Below the pieces are notes generated by a model. The model had not been told where the DNA came from, made no database searches, and saw nothing but the letters and a program-made list of their open reading frames with translations. The position numbers were made by a program, and so were the translations under genes. Positions 49,486 to 61,111 of a stretch of DNA of 64,000 nt are shown in pieces (the first letter of the stretch is position 1; each line of letters begins with the position of its first letter). Origin of the DNA: Paramacrobiotus metropolitanus (taxonomy: Eukaryota; Tardigrada; Eutardigrada; Parachela; Macrobiotidae); contig NW_026570327.1 of assembly GCF_019649055.1 (NCBI RefSeq), positions 248,001 to 312,000 of the forward strand, written 5' to 3'.

Positions 49486-50832
49486 ATGTCTGAAAAAAGC
49501 GCACCAAGCAGTTCGGATGGCCAGAAGCGTACATTGTCGGAAGCCAATCTTGCATCCACTTCACTACCGATACCGGGGAAATCGGCGACGAAAACCCCAC
49601 CGGCTAAGAAAGCCAAGGTCAAGACGCCCAAGGGCTCGAAGCGCAATCCCTTGAACGTCGACCAGCTCATGGAAAAACTGAAGAATGCTGGTGTTGACAA
49701 TCTGGAGAAGGTTAGTGGATGCGTGAAAGCAGGGATTGCCAAAGGTTTGATTAAGCTGGATAGCCCCGCCGATTTGGACAAAGTGATTGCAACTGCAGTG
49801 TGTTCGGAAATCCTGCCATCGGACTGCAATCACTTGATCAAGGCTACCTTGAAAATGGCCATGCATCAAAAAGATTGGGGTGAGCCGTAACTGTAAGCGT
49901 TACTTTTAGCCATGATTGATCATGGATGTACCTTGCAAGCAGCAAGCCTGTATTAATAATATTAAGGTATACACTGTGTACCGGTGTTACCCAGAACACT
50001 GATAACACTAACAGTAAATTTTGTAAGTACATTGTATTGTAAATAACAAAATTATGTTTGTTTCCTGAATTTTTGTGGGTTTTGAACTGCTAAAAGCTTC
50101 GTTCAGTATGAGAATTTACAGAGAACACTGTTACGACGTTTACGTACTGTCACTACTGTGTTACATGGTTTATTTTGTGTTGGTCCATTTTAAACTTCAA
50201 AGGGACATTTTTTGAACAATCTACTATTTGATTTCAAATTTTTGTGGTTTAAAATTAAATTACGCTTCACCGTTTCAGACTCTTGTGTTACCGGTGCAAT
50301 CGAAATTTCATTTTCTTTATATGAGAACATCGTCATTAAATTGTTTTTCCTGTTTTCTGGCTTGATTGGACAGTTTTCATAAATTATTAACTTTCCTACA
50401 ATTTTAGGTGGCGACGAATACAATTTCGTATCATACGAACATCCTGTGACTTGCGGCGGATGTGGAGAGGGATATTTCGTTTCGTGGGTGTGCAGTGGAA
50501 AACCGGACATCTGCTATTCGAAATACATGAGCCATTGCAACAAATGTCCCAATTTCGGAGTTTGCATCGGTCAGTCGTTAGTTTAACAGTAACTGGATTA
50601 TGAAAATGGCATTTATTTGTTACGATAGTTCTTATCAATTGGTCGTTATGTTTACATGTTGGTATTGGTTAATCATGGTCTTCTTCTTATGTTCTTAATT
50701 GCAGGAGAATGCCGGGAGATCCATTGCGATAATTGTGGACAGCATTATTATGCTGGTTCACAGAAACAGATGCCGTGTTCGTGTGATCCACGCTTGGACG
50801 AGATGATGTTCGGTCGCGGTCCTCGCCGATAA
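49486..50832 (+). CDS. Unrecognised protein: basic N-terminus and Cys/His-rich C-terminus
   Basis: Three exons (49486-49879, 50408-50569, 50705-50832) join in frame for 228 codons (227 residues). Residues 1-50 are Ser/Thr/Lys-rich with SATKTPPAKKAKVKTPKGS, which looks like a nuclear localisation signal. Residues 55-130 are predicted helical (LMEKLKNAGVDNLEKVSGC). From about residue 145 come many Cys and His pairs: CGGCGEGYF, CNKCPNFGVC, CREIHCDNCGQHYYAGS and MPCSCDP, which look like two or more structural zinc sites. The protein ends RGPRR. I know no family with this arrangement. It could be a lineage-specific chromatin or nucleic-acid binding factor. That reading is inference; the gene structure itself is well supported. 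Confidence 0.7.
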
Positions 50833-52195
50833 ACTGGATCACCGGCACATACGAGCGTGTATAACCGTCGCACTACACTGATCGCGGATAATTGCACCAT
50901 CGTCGTCACAATTTAGCTGGAATACAATCCGGCTCTGCGAACAATAATCAAATTCTTCTCATTTTCAAGTTTACTGCTGAATCTTTATTACTTAGCCACA
51001 CTGATTATGAACTATGAAGTATGCATTCTTGAGAGATGGTTTTGTTTAGTTATTAATACAATCGTTGGTTGGGTTGTACAGTACCTATACGTAAGTACGT
51101 GTGTGCTCACCATTAGGTTGCTAACCATAAGCATCCCTGAAACGGTCAGGTTGCAGACATCTTTGTTATCATCACTTTATACTGTTATTATGATCTACTA
51201 TATACGAGAAGTTACTGGCAGGCTTTCGATTTGTTGGTGGTCTGTATCCGATTTTATTGTTGTTGCCAGTTGGATAAGCGAAAATTTTCGAATTATGCAG
51301 GATCTGTTTTTTAGTAAGCATTTCGTTTGTTACTTTAATAAAATTTACTGATCTACCTACAGTACGTATGGAGCGAGTCAATGACGTCTTCTTCAACAAA
51401 ATATTTATCATATACATGATATACTTCAAAAGCGATGCCGAAATACGCGTAATAATTACAAAAAATCTGTTCACCAATCAGTAAATTTGTGACTACTTGT
51501 ACGAGCAAAATATAAACGCCATCATGCATAATAAGTGATGGCTCCAAATAATATTGGAAATGAACGGTGGACATGAAAATGAACGGTGGACAAAATGAAT
51601 AGACACGGGCAAAATGATATTGCCAATATACCCGTGTAGATTGGCTGCTGCCTGTTGGCATAAGGAAAATAGATAATTGTATATCGGGTAACTGTCGGTT
51701 AAGAAGAACAAGGTTTTCTAATTTTTTTATCTCACTGGTTGCGCCTTATGCGCAGATATTGGTGACATGCAGTACGAGTACGCAGCAGAAGTTCATAACC
51801 TCTGTTAAATAATACTGCGCCAGACAGTAGAGTCTGAGTAGACACTACAAACCAGATAATTCAAAACACACTGTCCCCAAAACAACACTCGTCTTCTCAA
51901 TTTGTTTTGAATCAAACAACAGGATCAAACAGGAAATTTATCAACGGCAACATAACTATTTAAAGCATTGTCCGAATGCAACTGGTAATAAATAAAATGA
52001 ACTTTGAAACCACATCATCACAACTCTGCCGACTTGTCGGTGAAACATCAAGTTTTCCGAAAGTTATATCAACAGCACGTTTCCATTGGCGAACTGTATC
52101 ATCACATCCTGGACACCGAAGCAGTAAGTCGTGATAATTTATAATTATTATCAAACAGACCTCGTTTCACTTGTCTGCTCAGTAATTCGGTTATT
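50833..52195. other. Intergenic, convergent 3' ends
   Basis: About 1.4 kb, AT-rich. ORFs of 100 codons at 51007-51351 and 51172-51661 lie on opposite strands over the same bases, are rich in Ile/Tyr/Phe as expected for random AT-rich frames, and resemble nothing known. Confidence 0.4.
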
Positions 52196-54295
52196 CTACT
52201 CCTCCTTTTCCGCAATTTTTTTGTTTTCGGCATCGAAGTACGTAATCAGGAAATTAGCTCCTCCAAACAGTACCGCGTACAAGGTGGCCTGCAAGAAGAG
52301 TACCCCGATTCCTTTGTAAAATCCAGTCATTCCCGATGTTCGTAGGATGTTGGTAGCACACTGTAGGGGACTGCGATACGAAAAGACAGTGGGGATGGCA
52401 TCAATACCGGTATCGAGATTGTCAACCGCCACTTTCGTGCCCTGTATGCACAACCTGCAGTACAATAAACATAAATTTTGATTGCGCCACAATAGCTAAG
52501 ATAAAATTAAATCGGAACCGCATCAGACATACACCCAAAAATAAAGCGTCCCACAGTCTTTCTCGAAATACAGAGTTTCAAACTACACGTTTTTCGCACC
52601 CAAACAATCACGCAATGTACCCACCTATTTAGCACGGTTTCCACTGGGTAAAGAAGAACATCCGCAAATATTAAAGCTACCGCTCGAGCTTCATAACGCT
52701 GCAGCAGATTTCCAAGGGTTCCTTTAGTGGAGGGATTCTTCGATTTGCTAGGCAGATACATGCTAATCTACAAGATACAGTTGCATTAAACGTTAATTTG
52801 TCTAATTAAAACTATTCACTGACGGTGCGCTTCAAGCTACGAGTCTGTCTTTACCAAGTACCGAAACACCGGAAAACATTCATAAACAAACGCACTTATC
52901 TAAGCAGCAATGAGCAATCCTTAATACCTCATTTCGCTGGTGATCGGCAATATCAGGCAGATGCCGCCGGGGATCTTTGCGATGCTTCAGCCAGATAAAC
53001 AATCTCCATTGACATGTTGAGGCAATTAGCAATTTGGCCATGAAATAACAGCCATACAGCGGACCAACAATCCAAACGGGCATCACTCTGCGCAAAGGAT
53101 GTCCACTTCCGGGAATATGCCAAACTGAATAACGCATTCCCACCAGCTTGAGAAAATCCAGTGCATTGCGATGAGCCGTATTTTGTGTCGCCTGAACCGT
53201 TGCTTGCACCACGGCCGCGTAAGCCGGCCCCACAAGGCAAGCCCCCAGAAATTTCGCTGCATAATACTGTATCTTGATGTTCCACTCTTGATGGTGAAAT
53301 GCAAAACTGCAAAAGAACTTTTCAGTTTTTCGCATTGTCTTTAATTCGACACTCAGGAGAGCCAGCAGATTCAGAACATCAACAAAATAAATTAAATAAA
53401 TAATGGAAAATTTACGATACCTGGGAAGGCCGGAATAAACCGAGATTAACCCATCACAAACGAAAACACCCAGATCGAAGATCAGCACTCCATGGATACC
53501 TTTGATCAGAGCTTCGATTTTCTGCAATGCAGTAATCGTAAAGTAAAGTATTAATTTAATAGTGCAGCGACCACCGAACTAGCAAACCAACCACAGACAT
53601 TTATCGATGACAAACAGACATCAATGAAGAAAGAAATAACAAAAATTTAAAACTGTGTTTAAACGTCTGATTCATCGTGGTGTATAATTTGTAAACGACA
53701 GCGAGAGCTCAACCTCACAAATTCTCGTAGAGACTTACATGCTTGTCTACAAGACGGTAAACAACAGGAACCAGGGACAGCGGCAAAATGTGTGTCTTCC
53801 TACTCCACGCGTTTACTTGACACTGGCGGCGCAGTATGACGAAAGGATGCGCAACAATGCGATGTAGAGTGAAACTGCAAAGATCAATTTATCGTTAATT
53901 TCTAGTACATTATAATATGAAAAATTAATATCGTACTTATTCTTATACCTATTTAGTATCAACGGACAAGATAATTCAAAATTAATAATATATAATGCAA
54001 CAATACAAAGCATCAACTCATTCAACTGGCTTACTCAATAAGGCCACTTGATGTCGTTATTTCCGAAGTTTCCTCGTCGAACAAATCGGGATCATCCTAC
54101 GGAAGGAAGGACAAATATGGTATAAGATTATCATCAACCTTGAATTCTTCTGATTATGAAACACGTAGCCGGATTATATCTAATAAGTTCAGGAACAAAA
54201 TATACTAGTAAATGTCACGCTCGGTAACAATTTACTATCAGCTGATCCCGTGAATTTCCTACCTCGCAAAGTTTTATGCTGCGATAATTCCCCAT
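52196..54295 (-). CDS. SLC25A46: Solute carrier family 25 member 46 (outer-membrane mitochondrial carrier homologue)
   Basis: Divergent mitochondrial carrier family member, homologue of yeast Ugo1, placed in the outer membrane and involved in mitochondrial fission/fusion. Exon 1 (54263-54295) gives MGNYRSIKLCE, followed by DDPDLFDEETSE. An exon near 53740-53880 encodes HRIVAHPFVILRRQCQVN, matching the hallmark CPCIVLRRQCQVN of SLC25A46. Next come IEALIKGIHGVLIFDLGVF, then HHQEWNIKIQYYAAKF, then ALIFADVLLYPVETVLNR, which carries the PxETVLxR carrier signature, and finally MTGFYKGIGVLFLQATLYAV. The stop lies at 52196-52198. At least seven exons; the limits inside are approximate. It is divergent from the FMR1/FXR gene, about 880 bases away. 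Confidence 0.9.
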
Positions 54296-54737
54296 ATTAG
54301 CAAAGCAGCAAATTTCTGCACAGCAACTCCGCGGATTTCAAGGACTCTTTAACCAGGAAAAGTTGAAAAATGTTATGATACATAAATCAACACGGACTGC
54401 AAGCTTCCAGTTCCATCACACGAAAACACTTCCTACTTTCTAAACCCCTAAAACAAAATCTGTGTGCATCTCAGCATCTGACAACAAAACAGATTTCTGC
54501 CTGCAACGGGAGCTCGGTGACTCAGCCCACTGAGCCCAGTCTGGCATGAACAAAATCACTGATCGATCATACTATTGTAGTCACCTAGGGATGGCAGTTA
54601 CTCACGTAAGTGCTTCACGGTTTACGAATGCGATACGCTGAGGTGTGCAGTTGCGGGTTGCCGGTTCAGGTCGTCGCCGGCTAAATTAACTGCGGGAAAA
54701 CCCACTCGAAAATTTTGTAAAAGGTTACGCTTTCGGT

Positions 54738-55061
54738 TTATTGAAACACAGTAAAAACCAATTCATTGTTTGTTGTGGCACTAGGAAAAAAGGTTACAGT
54801 TTTGTCCTTTTTGGAAGAAAGCAACAAGAGAGCTTTGAGATGTTGAGCGCAACAGTTACGTAAACACACCCCTGCGTAAACGCTTCGTGCTGTGCCGTAC
54901 CAATTAACATAACCATACTCGCACCAGTTTTGCGGCTGCGTCGTTTCCGTCAAATGAGATGTTTCAACTTGCATGTCAGTCCGCTCCCGGTTCGTTGCCT
55001 CTTGGAAGTCAGCTTCCTCCATTTTTATGGTTTTGTAACAGTACGTCGACCCACATCTCAT
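54738..55061 (-). CDS. Possible small uncharacterised ORF, 107 codons
   Basis: An open frame between the divergent SLC25A46 and FMR1/FXR genes, in the region expected to hold their promoters. It shows seven Cys, no signal peptide and no known motif. Nothing besides length supports it, and it may be chance. Confidence 0.2.
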   Translation of the reverse strand: MRCGSTYCYKTIKMEEADFQEATNRERTDMQVETSHLTETTQPQNWCEYGYVNWYGTARSVYAGVCLRNCCAQHLKALLLLSSKKDKTVTFFPSATTNNELVFTVFQ

Positions 55062-55172
55062 TTCTAGTGATTATCCCTGGTTTTTTATCCTTTATTTATT
55101 CTCTCCTGTTCATGATTATTAAAGTGTTCGTGTTTGTATAGTTTTTCCTTAAAACACACTTACAGCTGAAAA

Positions 55173-58100
55173 ATGCTCAACGCACTGAATTGTGAAGCAG
55201 TCCGCTCGGAGGACACTGGAATGCTGCCAGGATTGTATCCTGTAAGATTTTGCCTGGATTCGCGCTGAGCCCCCATTAATTGCGTTGAATGTATGATGTA
55301 TCGGTGTGATAATCTTTATCCTTGTGCTTGTGTTTTATTAGGTCAGTATTCTGGATATCAACCTGACGAACGATCCACCACGCGTCTACCTGAAATCCGA
55401 AGAGGGGTGAGTAGTCCACGCGCGCACCATTCTACTAACGGGCACTAATAAGTTATTACCACAAAAATTTGAAATGAAGATGATGGAGAGTTTTAAGCGG
55501 TCTATTTCTACAGCTGGCTTACTGAAGGCTGGTATCCTCTCGAGGGAAGCCAGTTGTTTGAGCCCCCACCGCAGCGAAATCTCGAAGAACTCAAAGAGCG
55601 CCTGAAGACTCCTGGCTGCCTTGTGGAGGTAGTTCCCAGTTTAATGTGGCCTCTACGTTTTTGTTCAGCATGTAGTAATATGGCCTTTCATCGCTATAAA
55701 TTTTCAGTGCAATTCGGAGTTTTATGTAGCTATGATTTTTATTCACAGTAATGTTAAAGTTCATCGTAATATTCAAGACTTTCCTTTGCGTGCGGTACTC
55801 AACAGTTTTCTGGCTATTCCGTACTGCAACAGTTGAAATTTATGGTTGATTTATTGATAGAATTAGAGTTTTTACAACTTTGTTTTGGAAGTTTTAAGTC
55901 AAAACTCAAAAGTAATTTGATATAAACTTATCGTAAAAACTGGCCTCTCGCTGGTTAAATGAACTTCCGATAAGTAGCTTTTTTGTAGGGCCATCCACAA
56001 AATTACCTGGTGTTTTATAATACTAGTACTCACTGTTATTAGTATTCACTATAATGTGTTACAGGCGCTGTATAAAGTGAGACACGGCGTGCCCGCTGCC
56101 TGGTACCGCGGGGTGCTGGTTTCGGAGGCCAAGGGTCTCTACACCATTGATCTGCAAATAAATCCTCCTCGCCGCATCAATCAGTCCATTGAGCAGCTTC
56201 GCGTTATTCACGATCCGGTCCCTTTAACCCGCGATTCCATTGAACGCCTGGTGCTCGAAGTACCGCAGGGTGCTGTGGAAGAAGCGACCAACGATCGCCA
56301 GCTGCAGACCTTCGCCCAGCATGGACAACTGGATTACGTTCGCTACGAACCGGAAAACAGAGCCATCATTGTTCTGGTATATTCATTCATTCAAATTCTG
56401 AAACCATGCTGAAATCATTTTCATGTATGGTTTGTATACTTCTTAGGTCTACGGTAAATCGGCTGCCCATCGAGCTTTCATCCTTTACCAGTTTCATACC
56501 ATGCACGCACTACAGCGTCAGAAACTGAAGGATGAGATAGCCGATATGCGTAAAGAGCTCTGTACGTTGAGAACATCGGAAAACGGCTTATTCCGCTGTG
56601 AATTTACGGTCCCACAAGATCGCTTGGCTGAAACAGTCGGTGGTTTTGATGATTTTCCTAATTTGAAGCGCGCTCGTCAACTGGATGGGATTGTAAAAAT
56701 TATGGCTAACAACAACCATTTCGTCATCACTGCGAAGAGCGAGAGCGCAATGAATGAAGCTCGGGATATGTTAGACGTGGTCACGGAAATCATGTATGTT
56801 GACCAGCCGTTTGTTGGCCAGATCATCGGCAAGCAGGGCATTAATGTGCAGACCATGATTAAGACCACGAATATTTTCGGACTGTTTATTCATGATACGG
56901 CTGAGTCGGCGCGAAATGCTGGAGTTGATGTGGAGTGGAAAGATGGGCATGTTGTTTTCGTAATAACTGGTTCTCGCGCTGCCACGGAAGCGGCTAAAAT
57001 GTTGATCGAATATCAGGTACTGGGCATGCGGAATTAGTAGGGAATAAAATAGGATTCATGCTCTGTACTAATACGAGAAGTAATTGCATACATGGAAGTA
57101 TTCATAACTGGTTTTTTTCCGTTAACATATCAGGTTTTGGGAATTGATTAGTCAGCTTATGCGTTTTACGAAAACGCTTATGAATTGGCTTTCCATGTTG
57201 TAGCTGGACCATAATCGTCAACTGGAGCAAGCACTTGGTCCACGACGAGTGCGACGTGGGGATCTGAGCCGCCAAGCTACGGAAGACCGTATGAGCAGCA
57301 GCCGAGCATCAATTGATGAGGGTAAGCCGAGCCAGAATCAGCAGGAACAACGCGCTGGAGAACGAAAGCCCAGCCAAGTTGATCATCGTCAAGGAAACAA
57401 CGCTGGTAACCCACGCGTTCCTCCGCCTCAACCCGAGCCTTCGGGGCAGGGCCGACCTGCTGCGGAGAATCAAAATTATCAGGTACACAATGGCAGCATA
57501 TCTTGTGAACTGGTAATGCGAATACGCATTACTTTACTCTAGTTGTTTACCGAGATTTCAAGAAATGGTTTGAATGTTTAAATTGGCATTCAAAGTCTGC
57601 TTTTGGGTATTAACGTTCTTCCGGTGTAAGAGTCGAAGACAGCCTTGTATAGAAACTGTTCGGAAAGGTAGTAGTAGTTCATTGTTGCTTCTTTTAGGTT
57701 AGCGACAGAGTTGTGTTTAGCGTACTTGCTAATAAATACTTTATTATTACGAACCTGCTCTTCTACATAGGAGAACGATAATCGCCGTCGAAGTATCCCC
57801 AACGGCCGACCTGAGGAGCCTTCACTGCCGCCTCGCGGAGGTGGGGGCGGTGGATATCGGGGTCGCGGACGTGGTCGAGGCGGCAAGGCTCCCTTCGGTT
57901 CCCGGGATGATCGTCAGGATTCAAAAGAATCGAATAACACCGAGCCGCTCCACGCTAACGCAGCCCCACAAGTTAATGGCCATTCTGATGTTGACTCCGA
58001 AGGATTTCGGCCTGCCAACCGGCGAAACCGCAGTGGACGTGGTAATCGTCGTGGCGGTGCTCCATCTGGTATGCGTGGCATATTTTTTGAAGTAAAATTA

Positions 58101-58186
58101 CGTTTACATATTTACAAGGGGCAATCTGTTTAGCAGCCCAACCGGTTTCCGGAGGACCATCTGGTGCAAACCCCCAGAGCGCGTAG
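55173..58186 (+). CDS. FMR1: FMR1/FXR family RNA-binding protein
   Basis: Cytoplasmic RNA-binding translational regulator. Eight exons join in frame: 55173-55241, 55342-55406, 55514-55628, 56065-56376, 56447-57016, 57204-57482, 57771-58068 and 58134-58186, giving 586 residues. Residues 1-130 form two Tudor/Agenet-like units (GWYPLEGSQLFEPPP; PAAWYRGVLVSEAKGLYTID). Then come LRVIHDPVPLTRDSIERLVL and YVRYEPENRAIIVLVYGKS, as in FMRP. KH1 follows from CEFTVPQDRLAETVGG; KH2 has VGQIIGKQGINVQTM with an intact GxxG loop. The C-terminus is disordered with an RGG-type box (GYRGRGRGRGGKAP, SGRGNRRGG). Human paralogues are FMR1, FXR1 and FXR2; a single ancestral type gene is expected in a protostome, so the symbol denotes the family. 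KH1 lacks a clear GxxG. Confidence 0.92.
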
Positions 58187-61111
58187 GTACGTATAGGATT
58201 TCTCAACCTTCCTTTTGCTCTCAAGCGGCTGTTGCTTTTCTAACTTAGAAATTCTAGATATTTTTGGTTTACTGTTAATGACATTTTTTTGTATGCTATG
58301 ATAAACTTCGAATTTGGATACAGAGAAAAGCAGCCTGTGATTTTATTGTTTTGGCTTTTGTATCCTGCATGAATTGGGAGAGAACATAATTGTACTTGCT
58401 GTAATAACGAGTTCGATCGCTTTATTAATGGATGGTTATTTTTCAGCGAATGAGCGGTGTGTTTTGGCTTCGTTTTTTATGGATTATTGTAACCACAGCT
58501 CTACTTCCCTTAATCCAGTTTTGTTGGCAAAGGAACTTGCGGACCGGATATTTTCCTCTTGTGGTTTGTTATTTCTTTGACGGACATTAGGAGTGTTCAT
58601 TCTAACTCTTTGGATGGCGTTAATTCTTTTATTCTGTATTAGTTGATGCTTTAATTCTGTACCATGCAGCCTGTTCCAGTACTTACATGGAGAGAGGATT
58701 CTGCTGAACAGTGTAGTCACTTTGAAAGTGCCTTTCTTCGCAATACTTTCATCTGTTTAGCTACTAAGTCAGAATTGCTGCCGCACTGATTAATACCAAA
58801 CAGTCTATGTGATAAGCTTAGACCGGGGAAAGCGATGATTATTTTTCCTTTTGTACGTACAGTTTACGAGAAGTGAATAAAGGTTTTGTTTTGAAGTTCT
58901 CTTTATGGTTTGCGAGTAAGGTCTGCATTCGTCGGCCTGGAATTTAACTAAAATCTGTATGCAGCGGTAATGGACCTGGACTTGAAATCCTACAAATGCC
59001 GTAATCAATCAACGAAGATTCTACTTCAGTAAACAAGGGATATGGGCCATATGGCGTAGACACTAGAAAGGTCATAACATTATTTTTATATGATAATAAA
59101 ATTATAACTATATTTTTGGTTTCAGATGATATGTCCTGGGCTCAATGCCTACTCAGATTACGTTTGGTTACTTATACTTGGCAGTAGTTTTCGTTAATTA
59201 TCAAAAGAAAGTCCTGACTTAAATTAAATTAATAGGTCTCAACACTAAATAGGCGAGGCTAGCCATAGAACAGGTCTGTAAGAGTATGGGCCGTTTCCGA
59301 TACACTACTGTGAAAGTGGAAAAAGCCTGCTGTACTTTCAAGTGTCAGATTTCCATTATAGTTTTGACGCTTTGGATATCTCGTACTACTCAAACATATG
59401 ACATATCCAAATAATCCAATATCAAGAAGTTCCTCGAACTCTTAACTCGTTCTGCTGTGTTTTAATTTCTGGATCCAGTAATAAGGCATAACTGCAGTGA
59501 GTTTGTCCCGTTATTGATAAGCGAGTGCGTTTGGGAACACTGCCAGTCGTGTGTTTTAGCAACTACCAACCAGTGGCAACCACAGTGTGCATCACTGCAT
59601 CTCACAAGTTACAAGTAAGCTGTAAAAATTAAAATGCAGGGCTGTAAGGGAAAGGGGTGAAAGATTTTTGGACTCTGTTGTATTCTTCATAACAATTATG
59701 TGGAAAAACGAAAGCTAAAACCAATTGATAATAATTATAAACGGGAAATTTATACAAATGCTCAAAATGGTCTGGTTTTTGGTACGTGAAATCGTATTCA
59801 CGGTGCATCCACACTATGATTCCACAGCCTGCTGAAACTTTTGCTTACTTCATACGCACTCGGATCACTAATCGTGGCTTTTTTGAGTTTTTCCCCATTG
59901 TTTTATTGCATTATGCAGCCAGATGATTTAAAAATACAGATACAATAATATGGACAAAAACTGATGCGACGACAGTCTTGTGAAAACAGTTTGGGCGCGC
60001 AGTATCCAGTTGCTGTCAGTATCCAGTTGCAGCAACTGGATATGGTACGAGTACAGTCGTACTAATTTTTACATTTTTACGTCTTATTTTCATATATAGA
60101 TATGTAATAATATGTTATTTTAAATGCGTCAAACGCGGCTTATTAGTAGGGTAAAGTGTAAACTGTGAAGTAGTAAAACGGTGAAAGTGCCAAAATTCTA
60201 ATTCAAATTTATCGGAGAAAACCTCTTTTAATTTGCGGTTTTATTATACTTACCGTCCTTACGTTTAGCAGTTTTCGCTGCTTGAGACTTTTCGCTGCTG
60301 CTGCTTGAAACTAGTTGGTAGTTGCCACTGTCAGCAACATATACGGTATTTTATTTGTGATCGAAAATAACTCTTACAATTAGTTCTCGCGGTTTGGTTA
60401 TTGCTGACTGGTCAGGAATCAGGATAATTACGATAAACTCTAGTGACGATATTTTATCAGAAATTTCCATTTACTTTGCGCTACCGCAGTGCACGCGTGT
60501 AATTCCAAAGAGACGGAAATCAAAATGTATGTCTGTGGAGCGAACGTTTTCTAGACGTGCTACATACGTTGGTTTGGCATTCGTTGGTTGATACCGCAGT
60601 TTGAACGCATCAAATTTGTCGTTTCTTGCTTGCACTGTAATCGTCACGTGCTATTGTTCGCGTGGCCGATCGCACTGATTATCATTATTAATATCACCCA
60701 ACAATTCTGCAGTAATATTAATGCCAGCGAGCAACGACTGCGTGTGTAACAGAATATCGTAGAACTGTGATCTAGTACATAATTCGTAGTGTGTTTTTAC
60801 TTGTTAAAGTTTGGTACTTTTTACTGTAATGTTTATATAACTTGTGAATATCTGTATTTCCGTTTCATTAAAGTGGTATGTGTCTCGATTTAATTAGCTG
60901 GTTTGCTTGTCGATTTACGTTTGATATTTTCATTTTGTTTGTAGTTTCTGACTCAGCGACAGTTCGGAAGTCCGATTTACGGAAGCAACTGCAAGTGCTC
61001 TTCGGAACCATAAATATATTCCCGATAAACGTGCTTTTCCGGATTATCAGTTTCCGCTCACACAGATTTCAAAATTATTATTCGGGAAAGTCGCAAGTTA
61101 TTTGGACAATC
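58187..61111. other. Intergenic, 2.9 kb
   Basis: Between the FMR1/FXR stop and the R3HDM4-like start codon. AT-rich, with only short frames that lack resemblance. A 23-base near-perfect palindrome (TATCCAGTTGC and GCAACTGGATA) lies near 60022-60044, next to a direct copy of GTATCCAGTTGC. Confidence 0.4.

Noticed and set aside
51007-51711. Overlapping 100-codon frames on both strands
   Set aside because: AT-rich, hydrophobic, overlapping on opposite strands, without any recognised motif.
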